Below, piece after piece: positions 55,014 through 64,000 of a DNA stretch of 64,000 nucleotides. Origin of the DNA: Mesorhizobium terrae (GTDB lineage Bacteria; Pseudomonadota; Alphaproteobacteria; Rhizobiales; Rhizobiaceae). The stretch's first letter is position 1. Every line of letters begins with the position of its first letter. Where the stretch lies: assembly GCF_008727715.1 (NCBI RefSeq), contig NZ_CP044218.1, positions 4,481,501 through 4,545,500 of the forward strand, in the 5' to 3' direction. The notes under the pieces were generated by a model. It saw nothing but the letters and a program-made list of their open reading frames with translations. It was not told where the DNA came from and did not search any database. The position numbers were made by a program, and so were the translations under genes.

Positions 55014-57635
55014 ATGGCTGGACGGGGCCGGAGCGGGCAGGGCGGGGCGGATGCCGATCGCGGCATCAGCGAGCAGCTTCTCTTTGCTTCGACCCAGCCG
55101 CTTTTCCCGCCTGCGGCCCGGCTGCCCGATGGCGCAAACGAGGCCGGCGGGCCGGTGGCGGAGAGCCGCGTCATCCCCGTATTGCCGCCGGAGATCGCCA
55201 GACTTCAGCCACCTCCGGTCTTGCCTGATCGCATCGCCGTCTGGACACGGCGCATGCGGCTGTTGTTGCGCCAGGACTGGCGCGGCGCACTCGGTTCGGT
55301 TGTCAGCCTGGAGCTCGACCGGGGTGCTGCATTTCTGTTCGCGCCGGTGTTCCTGGCGGCAGGTGCCGCCGTCTATTTTTCGCTGACCGAAGAACCGGCC
55401 TTCCTTCAGCCGGTTGCTTCCTGCCTTGCGCTGGCGGCCATTGCCTTGCTTGCCGGGGCGAAGGCTCATCTCGCGGCAATGGCCGTGCTGTTCTTCGTGC
55501 TCGGTATCCTGGCCGGCAAGGTCGAGACCTGGCGTATGCCGGGCGACACGCTGGGCGCCGAGGTCTCGACCGGCATAACCGGGCGCGTCGTGGCGGTCGA
55601 GCCGATGGCGAGCGGCCGCACAAGGCTGACGCTGGACGTTCTTAGCACCCAGCGGCCAAAGCTGCGCTACCAGCCTGAGCGGGTGCGCCTGTCGGCGCTG
55701 GCGGTGCCCGATGGCGTCAAGGCCGGCTCGGAGGTCAACGGTTATGCGCGGCTGATGCCGCCAGCCGGCCCAGTGCGGCCAAACGGCTACGATTTTTCCT
55801 TCGAAAGCTTCTTCGACGGCATCGGCGCCACCGGCTTCTTCATGGGCAAGCCGAAACTGGTGACGCCCGCGAACGATGCGATGCCCGTCATGGCGCGCCT
55901 GTCGGTGGCGGTCGAAACCGCGCGGGAGACAATCGCTGCCCGCATTCGCGCCACCATCGGCGGCGCGGAAGGCGAAATCGCCGCCGCGCTGATCGTCGGC
56001 GTGCGCGCCGGCATTCCAGAACCCGTCAACGAGGCGATGCGGCGCACCGGTATCTATCACATCATTTCCATTTCCGGCCTGCACATGGCGCTGGTGGCCG
56101 GAACCGTCATGGCGCTGCTGCGCGGGACCTTCGCGCTGTTTCCGGATTTTTCGGCGCGGCATCCGGTGAAGAAATATGCGGCCCTTGCCGCGCTGGTCTC
56201 GATCGCTGCCTATCTCGCCATCTCCGGCATGGTGGTGGCCGCCGAACGCAGCTTCATCATGCTGGCGGTGATGCTGGTCGCCGTTCTCTTGGATCGTGCC
56301 GCGCTGTCGATGCGCAATCTGGCGATATCGGCGGTCGTCGTCATCCTGATCGCGCCGCACGAGGTGGTCGGGCCCTCCTTCCAGATGTCGTTTGCCGCCA
56401 CCGCCGCGCTGATCGGTGCCTATGCTGCCTGGTCCGAACGCCGGGGCATCGCGCCGACCGGCCCGCCGCCGGCGCGGTCGCTGGCGGGATTTCTCGTACA
56501 CAAGTCGCTGGTGGGGCTGATCGGTCTCGCCGTGACGTCCATCGTCGCCGGTCTTGCGACGGCCTTGTTCGCGGCCTGGCACTTCCAGCGCATTTCGCCG
56601 CTCAGCCTGCTCGCCAACCTTGCCGTGATGCCGATCGTCTCGCTTGTCGTCATGCCGGCCGCCGTTTTCAGCGCGCTCGCCATGCCGTTCGGGGCCGACG
56701 GACCGTTCCTCTACGCCATGGGCAAGGGGTTGTCGGCGATGATGGCGATCGCCGAATGGATCTCAGCACGCTCGCCGGTCGATGCCGTCGGGCTCGTCTC
56801 GACGCAATCGGTTTTGCTGGTCACGGCCGCACTGGCGATCGGCGCCATGGCCACGACATGGCTGCGGCTGCTCGCCGTGCCGCTGGCCTTCGCCGGCATC
56901 GTGGCGATGGACGATGTCGAGACGCCCGACGTGCTGGTGGCCGAGGATGCGCGCCTCGTCGCCATGCCCATCGGCGGCGGCGAACTGGCGGTCAGCCGGC
57001 CGCGCCCCAATGCGTTCACGCTCGACAATTGGCGCCGCGCGCTCGATGCCGAGACTGTCGTCCTTCCCGAGACGGCGGCATCGGCCGGCGTCGCCTTGGC
57101 GGACGCGCAGGACCTGCCGCCCGGCACGCCGTTTCTGTGTGCGCAGGATCTCTGCTTTGCCCGCCATCCCGATGGCCCGGTCGTGGCGACGGCGCCCAAT
57201 GCGCGCGCCGCGAAGCCCGCCTGTGCGGTCGCCGCCGTGATCGTCATCGACGACGCCACGGCGCGCGATCTTTGCGAGGACGCCGCCGTCGTCGTCATCA
57301 CCCGACAGGATCTGGCCCGCGCCGGCAGCGCGGCGGTCTATTTCGACCCGCAAAATGCCGCTGCTGCCGCAACGGCGCGCTTCGCCCTCGAAGACAGCTC
57401 CCGGCCCTGGCACGCGCAGCGCCGGTTTTCACGCGAGGCGAGGGGCCTGCCGCCCCGGCAGCAGGAGCGCGTGAAGTCCAATGCCAAGGCAGGCAAATTC
57501 GATGCCTCGGCAAACAGATTCGATGCCGACACAAACAGGCGCGATGCGCGTGCGAACAAACGCGATGCCACGCCGAACGGTCCTGATGTCACGACAGAAC
57601 AACGAGATCACGCGCCTCAAACGCCAGAAAATTAG
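55014..57635 (+). CDS. comEC: ComEC/Rec2-like DNA uptake channel protein with a 7-residue repeat tail
   Basis: The 873-residue protein has N-terminal membrane segments with a DUF4131-type domain (residues about 75-250). The Competence multi-helix channel domain follows ([20 protein letters not shown] near 350, [20 protein letters not shown] near 405, [20 protein letters not shown] near 528). The C-terminal region lacks an HxHxDH metal motif, so no active metallo-beta-lactamase domain is present, as in many alphaproteobacteria. The last 50 residues are six imperfect 7-residue repeats ([42 protein letters not shown]). ComEC passes single-stranded DNA across the inner membrane; whether this strain is transformable is unknown. 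Confidence 0.9.
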   Translation: MAGRGRSGQGGADADRGISEQLLFASTQPLFPPAARLPDGANEAGGPVAESRVIPVLPPEIARLQPPPVLPDRIAVWTRRMRLLLRQDWRGALGSVVSLELDRGAAFLFAPVFLAAGAAVYFSLTEEPAFLQPVASCLALAAIALLAGAKAHLAAMAVLFFVLGILAGKVETWRMPGDTLGAEVSTGITGRVVAVEPMASGRTRLTLDVLSTQRPKLRYQPERVRLSALAVPDGVKAGSEVNGYARLMPPAGPVRPNGYDFSFESFFDGIGATGFFMGKPKLVTPANDAMPVMARLSVAVETARETIAARIRATIGGAEGEIAAALIVGVRAGIPEPVNEAMRRTGIYHIISISGLHMALVAGTVMALLRGTFALFPDFSARHPVKKYAALAALVSIAAYLAISGMVVAAERSFIMLAVMLVAVLLDRAALSMRNLAISAVVVILIAPHEVVGPSFQMSFAATAALIGAYAAWSERRGIAPTGPPPARSLAGFLVHKSLVGLIGLAVTSIVAGLATALFAAWHFQRISPLSLLANLAVMPIVSLVVMPAAVFSALAMPFGADGPFLYAMGKGLSAMMAIAEWISARSPVDAVGLVSTQSVLLVTAALAIGAMATTWLRLLAVPLAFAGIVAMDDVETPDVLVAEDARLVAMPIGGGELAVSRPRPNAFTLDNWRRALDAETVVLPETAASAGVALADAQDLPPGTPFLCAQDLCFARHPDGPVVATAPNARAAKPACAVAAVIVIDDATARDLCEDAAVVVITRQDLARAGSAAVYFDPQNAAAAATARFALEDSSRPWHAQRRFSREARGLPPRQQERVKSNAKAGKFDASANRFDADTNRRDARANKRDATPNGPDVTTEQRDHAPQTPEN
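57480..57612 (+). repeat. 21-bp imperfect tandem repeat at the 3' end of comEC
   Basis: About six 21-base units encode the pattern (K/R)(F/R)DAxxN near the comEC C-terminus. Units have diverged mostly at third and first positions; GCGATGC or GATGC recurs in each. All three frames on each strand are therefore repetitive, which explains spurious Arg- and Cys-rich frames here. Confidence 0.7.
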
Positions 57636-57762
57636 CCGGCTATCAATTCGGCAAGACCGCGTCCACTAAACCGGCTCCGCGACATTTCAGCGGAGGAAAG
57701 AGACCTGCTACGAGCGCTTGGAGCCGGCTCCGAGCGCGTCGAGCCGACCTGTTCCGGCCTCA

Positions 57763-58485
57763 TTAATAGCGGCGGATCAGGCCGACCAGCTTGCCTTGCA
57801 CCTTGACCCGGTCCGGCCCGAAAATGCGGGTTTCATAGGCCGGATTGGCGGCCTCCAGCGCAATCGACGCGCCCTTGCGGCGGAAGCGCTTCAGCGTCGC
57901 TTCCTCCTCGTCGACCAGTGCCACGACGATCTCGCCGGGATTGGCGGTGTTGGCATTGCGGATGATGACCGTGTCGCCGTCGAAAATGCCGGCCTCGATC
58001 ATCGAATCGCCTTTGACCTCAAGGGCATAGTGGTCACCGCCCGAAATCATGTCAGGCGGCACCGAGATGGAATGCGTGCGGTGCTGGATGGCGTCGATCG
58101 GCACACCGGCGGCGATGCGGCCCATGACGGGAATGGAAACGGCGGAGCCGGCATCGTCGTCATTGCTGGCCGACTGCGGGCGCTGCGGCTCCTTGGCCGC
58201 CGGGCGGCCGAGGCTGCCTTGGATGACGGCCGGCGAAAACCTCCTGGCCGCGTTGAGGCCGGGCGCGATGGAATCGGGCAGACGCAAAACTTCGAGCGCC
58301 CGGGCCCGGTTCGGCAGCCGGCGGATGAAGCCGCGCTCTTCCAGAGCGGTGATCAGGCGGTGGATGCCGGACTTCGATGCAAGATCGAGCGCCTCCTTCA
58401 TCTCGTCGAAAGAGGGTGGGATGCCGCTTTCTTTCAGTCGTTCGTGGATGAAGAGCAGAAGCTCGTGTTGCTTGCGTGTCAGCAT
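57763..58485 (-). CDS. lexA: SOS repressor LexA
   Basis: ATG at 58485 gives 240 residues starting [20 protein letters not shown], the standard N-terminus. The winged helix-turn-helix ([20 protein letters not shown]) is followed by the linker with the Ala-Gly cleavage site ([12 protein letters not shown]). The protease dyad is Ser in [15 protein letters not shown] and Lys in [11 protein letters not shown]. The protein represses the SOS regulon and cleaves itself with RecA. An SOS box lies 60 bases upstream, showing autoregulation. It is convergent with comEC. Confidence 0.97.
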   Translation of the reverse strand: MLTRKQHELLLFIHERLKESGIPPSFDEMKEALDLASKSGIHRLITALEERGFIRRLPNRARALEVLRLPDSIAPGLNAARRFSPAVIQGSLGRPAAKEPQRPQSASNDDDAGSAVSIPVMGRIAAGVPIDAIQHRTHSISVPPDMISGGDHYALEVKGDSMIEAGIFDGDTVIIRNANTANPGEIVVALVDEEEATLKRFRRKGASIALEAANPAYETRIFGPDRVKVQGKLVGLIRRY

Positions 58486-58545
58486 TGTCACCCCCAGGGG
58501 ACTGGAACCGGAATCAGTAAAACAAACCCGGAACAAACACTATCT

Positions 58546-58560
58546 GTTCCATTTGTGTTC
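58546..58560. promoter_or_regulatory. LexA box (alphaproteobacterial SOS box) upstream of lexA
   Basis: GTTC-CATTTGT-GTTC on the plus strand (GAAC-N7-GAAC on the minus strand) is an exact match to the alphaproteobacterial SOS consensus GTTC-N7-GTTC. It lies 61 bases before the lexA start codon. A weaker half-site, GTTCCGGGTTTGTTT on the minus strand, lies between the box and the gene. Confidence 0.88.
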
Positions 58561-58819
58561 CGCAACCATTTAAAGTTTAATGAATCTGTTGACGCTTTGT
58601 TCAGCCTGATGCCGCCGGAACTCGATCTCGACTTTTTCGTCGCGCCGGGGCGAGTGGCTTTGCAAATGGCAGAATCGAGGCGCCACTGCATGGTTGAGCA
58701 GAACAGGCGCGCGGTGTGAAGAGCCCGGGCCTGCAACAAAGGCACGGCCCGGCCGGATTGTGCCAAGCCGGCCGACAAAGACGTTGCTGCTACGCGTCCC
58801 GCGCCTTCCAGCCTGGTGA
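58561..58819. other. Intergenic stretch between lexA and the LysR-type gene, no gene recognised
   Basis: This stretch upstream of the lexA SOS box holds one weak forward frame of 36 codons (starting MPPELDLDFFVAPGRVALQM near 58609) that I cannot support as a gene. A GC-rich segment, CGGCCCGGCCGG with a GCCGGCC continuation near 58748-58770, could form a small hairpin. No promoter was identified with confidence. Confidence 0.4.
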
Positions 58820-59707
58820 TTACTCGGCAAAAAGATTCGCAGCCATGTAGTCGACAAAAACCCGAACCTTGGGCGAGAGGTATCGGTTGGTCGGCCAAAG
58901 GATCCGAAACGTCCCGGCCTCGCTAAGGTAGTCTTCCAGTAGCGGCACCAGCTTTCTCTCGGCCAGGCCTGAGGATACGGCAAACGGCGGAAGGCATGTG
59001 ATGCCGAAAGATCGTTCGGCGAGATAGATCAATGGTTCCAACGTGCTGGCGACCGTGGTGACGGGAAGGTCGAGCTTCAGCTCGCGTCCATCGCGCGCCA
59101 GCGGCCACGGTTCGAGCCGTCCCGAATTCGCGAAGCGATGATGCAGGCACCGATGCAGGAGGAGGTCCTCCGGCACACTCGGCCTGCCGTTTTCGGCGAG
59201 ATATTCGGGTGCCGCGACAATCATGTGCCTGAATGTCCCGAGCTTGCGGCTCATCAGGCGCGTGTCCTTGACGTCGCCCGTTCGAACGACGGCGTCGAAA
59301 CCCTCCTCGATGACATCGACAAGCCGGTCGGTGAAATCGAGATCGAGGTTGATCTGCGGATATGTTGCCATGAAAGCCGACAGCGTCGGCATCAAAAGCA
59401 TGCCGGCCAGGGGAAGGCTCACGCGAAGCTGCCCGCGCGGGGTCGCCTGCGACCGCGACAGCTGGGCCTGAGCTTGTTCGAATTCCGCCTGGATGCGCCG
59501 GCAGCTGTCGAGGAAAAAACTGCCTTCCTCGGTCAGCGCCATACTGCGCGTCGAGCGGTGAAAAAGGCGCGCGCCCATCTCGTCCTCGAGCCGCAGGATG
59601 GCCTTGCCGACAGCGGAACCCGACAGGCCGAGCCGTTGCGCAGCGCTCGCGAAACTTCCCGCCTCGGCCACCTGAATGAAAATGCCAAGCGTTCCAAGCG
59701 TATCCAT
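58820..59707 (-). CDS. LysR family transcriptional regulator
   Basis: The 295-residue protein has an N-terminal helix-turn-helix (AGSFASAAQRLGLSGSAVGK near residue 15, GARLFHRSTRSMALTEEGSF near 44) and an effector domain (PQINLDLDFTDRLVDVIEEG, FDAVVRTGDVKDTRLMSRKL). The pattern is that of the large LysR subgroup that controls a divergent oxidoreductase gene. It is divergent from the monooxygenase-like gene with 125 bases between them. With that gene it forms a module between lexA and moeA. Confidence 0.93.
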   Translation of the reverse strand: MDTLGTLGIFIQVAEAGSFASAAQRLGLSGSAVGKAILRLEDEMGARLFHRSTRSMALTEEGSFFLDSCRRIQAEFEQAQAQLSRSQATPRGQLRVSLPLAGMLLMPTLSAFMATYPQINLDLDFTDRLVDVIEEGFDAVVRTGDVKDTRLMSRKLGTFRHMIVAAPEYLAENGRPSVPEDLLLHRCLHHRFANSGRLEPWPLARDGRELKLDLPVTTVASTLEPLIYLAERSFGITCLPPFAVSSGLAERKLVPLLEDYLSEAGTFRILWPTNRYLSPKVRVFVDYMAANLFAE

Positions 59708-59721
59708 GGAGAGTCAATTCC

Positions 59722-59773
59722 GGAAAAAATATCCGATGTGATGAGAATACCGGACCATTTATCCGATATTTCC
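59722..59773. promoter_or_regulatory. Candidate LysR operator region
   Basis: GGAAAAAATATC (59722-59733) and GATATTTCC (59765-59773) form an imperfect inverted repeat, and ATCCGAT occurs twice between and within the arms (59731 and 59761). The AT-rich dyad lies in the divergent region just upstream of both start sites. Inference from symmetry and position only. Confidence 0.4.
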
Positions 59774-59832
59774 GTCCCGATATCCAGATGCCGTCGCGCA
59801 CAGTCCGCCGCGATCCTCAAATGGAGATACGC

Positions 59833-60189
59833 ATGACCACCCAATCGAACGCCGCCTTCGCGGCCACTCCCCAGCCAACGACCTTCATCGTCAACGTCAT
59901 CCACGCCCACCCCGGAAAGCAGGAGGAGGCTTTCGCCATCATCCAGGACGTCGTGCACTATGTCGCCGAACGCAAGGAAGGTTTCCTCTGGAGCACGCTG
60001 GCCAAGAGCACGGACGGACAAACGGTCGTGAATGTCGAAGCGATCCAGGGCGCCGGCGATGTCGACACGTTCTTCTCCGATCCAGTCTTCGTGGAGAAGT
60101 TCCGCAAGCTGGACGCGGTGTCCAAAAGCGAATTTCACACCTACACCGTCGGCGATCTCGTGCTGCCGAAGCGCGTGGCGGCGACCTGA
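59833..60189 (+). CDS. Antibiotic biosynthesis monooxygenase (ABM)-like protein
   Basis: ATG at 59833 follows GGAGATACGC and gives 118 residues. The ferredoxin-like ABM fold is suggested by TTFIVNVIHAHPGKQEEAFA near residue 20, IIQDVVHYVAERKEGFLWST near 39, VVNVEAIQGAGDVDTFFSDP and the final VGDLVLPKRV. Members include quinol or heme monooxygenases and stress proteins that act without metal cofactors. The substrate is unknown. It is probably controlled by the divergent LysR regulator. Confidence 0.78.
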   Translation: MTTQSNAAFAATPQPTTFIVNVIHAHPGKQEEAFAIIQDVVHYVAERKEGFLWSTLAKSTDGQTVVNVEAIQGAGDVDTFFSDPVFVEKFRKLDAVSKSEFHTYTVGDLVLPKRVAAT

Positions 60190-60351
60190 TTCACCTAACG
60201 ATGCCGCGCGCGACGGTTCGAGAATCGGGATCGGTGTTCGGTAAAAACAACGCGTAAATTCAAGGGATTAAAGAGCTTTTTGTACGTCCGAGGCGGACGT
60301 GCGGCGGCTTGAAAACAGTTCTTCGCTGCCGCCAGTTTTTTGCTCCGCTCG

Positions 60352-61557
60352 TCAGCGCAGCATCAGCACCTGGCAGGGCTCGCCGGCGATAGCGGCGGCG
60401 GCGAAGGGCGGGCGCACGATCAGCCCGTTGGCATCGGCCAGCGTGCGCAGCATCGAGGAGTCCTGGATGCCCAACGGGGTGGCGATGAGGGCGCCAGCGC
60501 GCTCCTCCACGACCGCGCGAACATAATCCTGGCGCCGATCATTAGCCGGCATATTACTTGCCAGTTTCACCTCGCGCATGTCTTGCCTGAAGAGGCGCCC
60601 GCCGAGGCGGGCGAGCAGCGGTTTCAGGAACAGTTGCGAGCAGACCAGGCTGGCGACCGGATTGCCGGGCAGGCCGATGCAGCGAATGGCGCCCATGCGG
60701 CCGAACAGCAGGGGCTTGCCGGGGCGCATGGCGAGCTTCCAGAAGTCGAGCGTCATGCCTTCGCCGGTCAGCACGTCGTGGACCAAATCGTGGTCGCCCA
60801 CCGAGGCGCCGCCCAGCGTGACGATGATGTCGGCACCGGCGTCGACGGCATGCCTGACCAAAGCGGCGATCGCGTCCTTGCGGTCGGCGGCGATGCCGAG
60901 GTCGAGCGCCCTGGCGCCCACCGCCTGCGCCGCGGCGGCGACGCCATAGGCGTTGGACGAGATGATCTGGCCGGAACCAAGCACGCTGCCCGGCGGCAGC
61001 AATTCGTCGCCGGTGGCGATGATGGCGACCAGCGGCCGGCGAACGACAGCCACCGTGGGGTGATTGGCGGAGGCGGCAAGCGACAAAGCGGCGGCGTCAA
61101 GCAGCCGGCCTTTGTCGAGCAGCACGTTGCCGCTCTCGAAATCCAGGCCCTTGCGGCGCACATTGCGCCCTTCGGCGGTCGGCTCCAGAAGTTCGACCGT
61201 GCCGTCGCCGAGATTGCGCACGTTTTCCTGAATGACGACGGTGTCGGCGCCGGCCGGCAGCGGCGCTCCGGTGAAGATGCGCACGGTCTCGCCGGGTCCC
61301 ACCGTTCCGGTGAATCCGCGGCCCGCCGGCGCCTGGCCGATCACCGTGAGGCGACCCGCCGCAGCCGCCACGTCCGCGCCGCGGGCGGCATAGCCGTCCA
61401 TGGCGGAGGCGTCGAAAGGCGGTTGCGTGCGCAGCGCCACCAGCGGCTCGGCCAGAACCCGGTCATAAGCCTCGGCAAGCGGGATGGTTTCGGCGGGCAG
61501 CGGCATGGCGTCGCCGAGAAGGCGCGCCAGCGCGTCGTCGACCGGCACCAGCGACAT
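60352..61557 (-). CDS. moeA: Molybdopterin molybdotransferase MoeA
   Basis: The 401-residue enzyme inserts molybdate into adenylated molybdopterin. Domains I-IV are all represented: LVPVDDALARLLGDAMPLPA, QPPFDASAMDGYAARGADVA, IFTGAPLPAGADTVVIQENV, VAIIATGDELLPPGSVLG, IVTLGGASVGDHDLVHDVL and LLFGRMGAIRCIGLPGNPVA. Its ATG overlaps the moaC TGA by one base (TGATG). It is the last gene of the trpDC-moaC-moeA operon. In relatives lexA commonly follows; here a LysR module intervenes. Confidence 0.96.
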   Translation of the reverse strand: MSLVPVDDALARLLGDAMPLPAETIPLAEAYDRVLAEPLVALRTQPPFDASAMDGYAARGADVAAAAGRLTVIGQAPAGRGFTGTVGPGETVRIFTGAPLPAGADTVVIQENVRNLGDGTVELLEPTAEGRNVRRKGLDFESGNVLLDKGRLLDAAALSLAASANHPTVAVVRRPLVAIIATGDELLPPGSVLGSGQIISSNAYGVAAAAQAVGARALDLGIAADRKDAIAALVRHAVDAGADIIVTLGGASVGDHDLVHDVLTGEGMTLDFWKLAMRPGKPLLFGRMGAIRCIGLPGNPVASLVCSQLFLKPLLARLGGRLFRQDMREVKLASNMPANDRRQDYVRAVVEERAGALIATPLGIQDSSMLRTLADANGLIVRPPFAAAAIAGEPCQVLMLR

Positions 61558-62042
61558 CAGGCACCCGCCTTGTAGTCGCCGGATTTGCCGCCGGTCTTCT
61601 CGACCAGCCGGATACCGGAAATGGTCATGGCGCGGTCCACCGCCTTCGCCATATCGTAGATGGTGAGGCAGGCGACCGAGGCGGCCGTCAGCGCCTCCAT
61701 CTCGACACCGGTCTTGCCGGTGACGCGCGCCAGCGCCGTTACCTTCAGGCCGGGAAGGGCGTGGTCCGGCTCGATATCGACCGAAACCTTGGTCAAAAGC
61801 AGCGGATGGCAGAGCGGGATCAGTTCATGCGCCTTCTTGGCGGCCATGATGCCGGCGATGCGGGCGGTGCCCAGCACATCGCCTTTCTTGGCATTGCCCG
61901 CAAGGATCATGGCGAGCGTGTCGGCCTGCATGGCAACAAAACCTTCGGCCACCGCAGTGCGAACCGTCTCGGCCTTGTCGCCGACATCGACCATATGCGC
62001 CTCGCCCTGAGCGCCAAGATGGGTGAGGGCGCTGCCGGCCAC
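61557..62042 (-). CDS. moaC: Cyclic pyranopterin monophosphate synthase MoaC
   Basis: The 161-residue enzyme acts after MoaA in molybdenum cofactor synthesis. The motifs [34 protein letters not shown] and [20 protein letters not shown], with the active-site Lys and Asp residues, are intact. The start [20 protein letters not shown] is normal. It lies two bases after trpC and overlaps moeA, forming a mixed tryptophan and molybdopterin operon. Confidence 0.96.
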   Translation of the reverse strand: MAGSALTHLGAQGEAHMVDVGDKAETVRTAVAEGFVAMQADTLAMILAGNAKKGDVLGTARIAGIMAAKKAHELIPLCHPLLLTKVSVDIEPDHALPGLKVTALARVTGKTGVEMEALTAASVACLTIYDMAKAVDRAMTISGIRLVEKTGGKSGDYKAGA

Positions 62043-62044
62043 GG

Positions 62045-62857
62045 TCAGAGGGCCTCGGCCCTGGCGTCGAGCCCGAGAAGCGTGCGCGTGGCGCCGGTCA
62101 CGTCGGCCTGTCGCATCAGGCTTTCGCCGACCAGGAAGGTGCCGATGCCGCTCTTTTCCATGCGGCGGCAGTCTTCATGGGTGAAGATGCCGCTTTCGCT
62201 GACCAGCAGGCGCCCGTCCGGCACCATGCCGGCGAGGCGCTCCGAGGTTTCGAGGCTGGTCTCGAAGGTGCGCAGATTGCGGTTGTTGATGCCGATGAGG
62301 CGCGAGCGCAGTTTCAGCGCCCGCGTCGTTTCTTCCTCGTCGTGAACTTCGATCAGCGCGTCCATTCCGAGCGAGAAAGCGGTTTCCTCGAGCTCGGCGG
62401 CCAGCCCGTCGTCGACGCTTGCCATGATGATGAGGATGGCGTCGGCGCCCCAGGCACGCGCTTCGTAGACCTGATAGGGATCGAACAGGAAATCCTTGCG
62501 CAGCGCCGGCAGGTTACAAGCCTTGCGCGCCTCGGTCAGGAATTCCGGCGCGCCCTGGAACGACGGTGCGTCGGTCAGCACCGAGAGGCAGGCAGCGCCG
62601 CCCGCCTGGTAGGCGCGCGCCAGCGCCGGCGGATCGAAATCGGCGCGGATCAGCCCCTTGGACGGGCTCGCCTTCTTGATCTCGGCGATCAGCGCGAAGG
62701 CGCCGGCCGCGCGTTTTGTCTCCAGCGCCGCCAGGAAACCCCGCGGGCGGTCGGCATCGGCGGCGCGCACCTTCATCTCGGCCAGCGGCACGCGCGCCTT
62801 GGCGGCGGCGATCTCGTCGCGCTTGTAGGCTTCTATCTTGCGCAGGATATCGGCCAT
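62045..62857 (-). CDS. trpC: Indole-3-glycerol phosphate synthase
   Basis: The 270-residue TIM-barrel enzyme closes the indole ring in tryptophan synthesis. The catalytic Lys and Glu motifs are visible: [20 protein letters not shown] near 55, [20 protein letters not shown] near 118, [18 protein letters not shown] near 190 and [15 protein letters not shown] near 222. It lies four bases downstream of trpD and is single-domain, not fused to trpF. Confidence 0.97.
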   Translation of the reverse strand: MADILRKIEAYKRDEIAAAKARVPLAEMKVRAADADRPRGFLAALETKRAAGAFALIAEIKKASPSKGLIRADFDPPALARAYQAGGAACLSVLTDAPSFQGAPEFLTEARKACNLPALRKDFLFDPYQVYEARAWGADAILIIMASVDDGLAAELEETAFSLGMDALIEVHDEEETTRALKLRSRLIGINNRNLRTFETSLETSERLAGMVPDGRLLVSESGIFTHEDCRRMEKSGIGTFLVGESLMRQADVTGATRTLLGLDARAEAL

Positions 62858-62861
62858 GGCC

Positions 62862-63872
62862 CTACTCGTTGGAAACCTTCACCAGCCGGTCGAGCACCGC
62901 CTTGGCCTTGCCGCTGTCGATGGCGGCGACCGCTTGCGCGATGCCGTCCTCCAGCGTCGCCGCCTTGCCGGCCACCACCAGTCCGGCGCCGGCGTTCATC
63001 AGCACTGTATCACGATAGGCGCCCGGCGCCCCGGCCAGCATGCGGCGCAGCGCCTCGGCATTGTAGGCGGCGTCGCCGCCGCGCAGATCCTGTTTCGAAT
63101 GCCGCTTGAGACCGACCATCTCGGGCGTCAGCTTGAAGCTACGGATCGCGCCGCCAACCAGTTCGGCCACCTCGGTCTCGCCGGTGGTGGTGATCTCGTC
63201 ATAGCCGTCGCCATGCGCAACCCAGGCATGGTCGGCGCCCAGCGCCTTCAATGTCTCGGCCACTGGCAAAATCCATTCGGGCGCGAACACGCCGACCATC
63301 TGGCGGGTGACGCCGGCCGGGTTGGACAGCGGTCCGAGCAGGTTGAAGATGGTGCGGGTGCCGAGTTCGCCGCGCACCGGGCCGACATGTTTCATGGCCG
63401 GGTGATGCGACGGCGCGAACATGAAGCCGACGCCGGCCTTGGCGATGCAGTGGCCGATGGCCTCCGGCGTCAGGTCGAGCTTGATGCCGAGGCCGGTCAG
63501 CACGTCGGCCGAACCGGTCTGCGAGGACAGGCCGCGATTGCCATGCTTGGCCACCGGCACGCCGGCGCCGGCGATGACGAAGGCCGAGGCGGTCGAGATG
63601 TTGAGCGAATGCGAGCCGTCGCCGCCGGTGCCGACGATGTCGATCGCGCCGGCCGGCGCCTCGACGCGCAGCATCTTGTCGCGCATGGTGGCGACCGCGC
63701 CGGAAATCTCGCTCACCGCCTCGCCGCGCACGCGCAGCGCCATCAGGAAGCCACCGATCTGGCCGGGCGTCGCGTCTCCCGACATGATGATGTCGAAGGC
63801 CTCGCGCGCCTCCTCGAAGGACAGCCTGTGCCCGGCCGCCACGCGGGCGATATGGGGCTTCAGCGCGCTCAT
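62862..63872 (-). CDS. trpD: Anthranilate phosphoribosyltransferase
   Basis: The 336-residue enzyme joins anthranilate and phosphoribosyl pyrophosphate. Key loops are [20 protein letters not shown] near 79-98 (phosphoribosyl site), [20 protein letters not shown] near 108 (anthranilate site) and [20 protein letters not shown] near 152. It is not fused to the trpG amidotransferase. Its ATG overlaps the stop of the upstream gene by four bases (ATGA). Confidence 0.97.
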   Translation of the reverse strand: MSALKPHIARVAAGHRLSFEEAREAFDIIMSGDATPGQIGGFLMALRVRGEAVSEISGAVATMRDKMLRVEAPAGAIDIVGTGGDGSHSLNISTASAFVIAGAGVPVAKHGNRGLSSQTGSADVLTGLGIKLDLTPEAIGHCIAKAGVGFMFAPSHHPAMKHVGPVRGELGTRTIFNLLGPLSNPAGVTRQMVGVFAPEWILPVAETLKALGADHAWVAHGDGYDEITTTGETEVAELVGGAIRSFKLTPEMVGLKRHSKQDLRGGDAAYNAEALRRMLAGAPGAYRDTVLMNAGAGLVVAGKAATLEDGIAQAVAAIDSGKAKAVLDRLVKVSNE

Positions 63873-64000
63873 TGGACCTGCTGGGCCTGCGAAACGGCTG
63901 TCTGGTCGACGCGCACCTCGAACTGCGTCCGCAGCTGTGCCACGAGTTCGTCGAGCAGGTCGTCGGACATGCCCGAGGCGAAGGTCTTCTTGACGTCGTC
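63869..64000 (-). CDS. C-terminal end of a PpiD/SurA-like peptidyl-prolyl isomerase (partial)
   Basis: Only 43 codons are inside the window. They read ...[20 protein letters not shown] and end [15 protein letters not shown], with a stop overlapping the trpD start (ATGA). The helical pattern and the ending resemble the C-terminus of the membrane-anchored PpiD chaperones, and ppiD lies upstream of trp genes in many rhizobia. The identification rests mainly on this context. Confidence 0.55.
   Translation of the reverse strand, partial: DDVKKTFASGMSDDLLDELVAQLRTQFEVRVDQTAVSQAQQVQ

Noticed and set aside
54921..56582. A 1027-codon open frame that would extend gltX far upstream
   Set aside because: The extra 554 codons are antisense to comEC, rich in Arg, Gly and His, and unlike any synthetase. 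The real gltX N-terminus is at 54920.
60205..60351. A small gene or RNA between the monooxygenase-like gene and moeA
   Set aside because: Only short random frames and no convincing hairpin-T-tract or promoter were seen in this gap.

Overview
The window is about 64 kb of a GC-rich alphaproteobacterial chromosome. Gene content and order point to the Rhizobiales, most likely Mesorhizobium or a near relative. Supporting signs are the dense housekeeping clusters, EipB, DUF1489 and UPF0173 proteins, a LexA gene preceded by the alphaproteobacterial GTTC-N7-GTTC box, and a cdsA-rseP junction with no dxr between them, as in Brucella and its relatives. Genus is inferred from synteny and protein resemblance only; no rRNA or tRNA gene was seen.

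Region 1 (1-7.2 kb) is accessory and visibly less GC-rich. It holds a frame-broken gene end at the left edge, two divergent paralogous membrane O-acyltransferases with SGNH domains (polysaccharide acetylation type), a decayed stretch, a PhnA-type small protein, a secreted 8-cysteine peptide, a secreted metzincin-like protein whose reading frame is split exactly at a GGGTTTT heptamer, and a small conserved-looking protein.

Region 2 (7.3-31.6 kb) is mostly housekeeping. It carries the minus-strand operon pyrB - pyrC' (a dihydroorotase homologue that has lost its catalytic residues) - plsY - dprA, then aidB, ruvX, a UPF0173 hydrolase, gatC-gatA, ydcF, sdaA, a membrane J-domain protein, a D,D-carboxypeptidase with a SPOR domain, a phasin, clpS-clpA, azlCD, a HIT protein, an SMR exporter, a FemAB-like acyltransferase, a glycerophosphodiesterase and RidA.

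Region 3 (31.7-50.7 kb) carries eipB, a DUF4031-lysE pair, and the translation and envelope supercluster rpsB-tsf-[inserted LysR/SDR/NTF2-like/aldo-keto reductase module]-pyrH-frr-uppS-cdsA-rseP-bamA-lpxD-fabZ-lpxA-lpxI-lpxB. These genes link translation, undecaprenyl and phospholipid precursors, outer-membrane protein assembly and lipid A synthesis.

Region 4 (50.7-64 kb) carries a YqfO-like protein, a DoxX protein, gltA, gltX, a ComEC-like protein with a 7-residue repeat tail, lexA with its SOS box, a second inserted module (LysR plus monooxygenase-like protein), and the minus-strand operon [PpiD-like]-trpD-trpC-moaC-moeA. No insertion sequence, prophage, CRISPR array or stable RNA gene was recognised. 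The most unusual material is the 5-7 kb secreted-protein locus, the pseudo-dihydroorotase, the two regulatory cassettes inserted into otherwise conserved operons, and the repeat-tailed ComEC.
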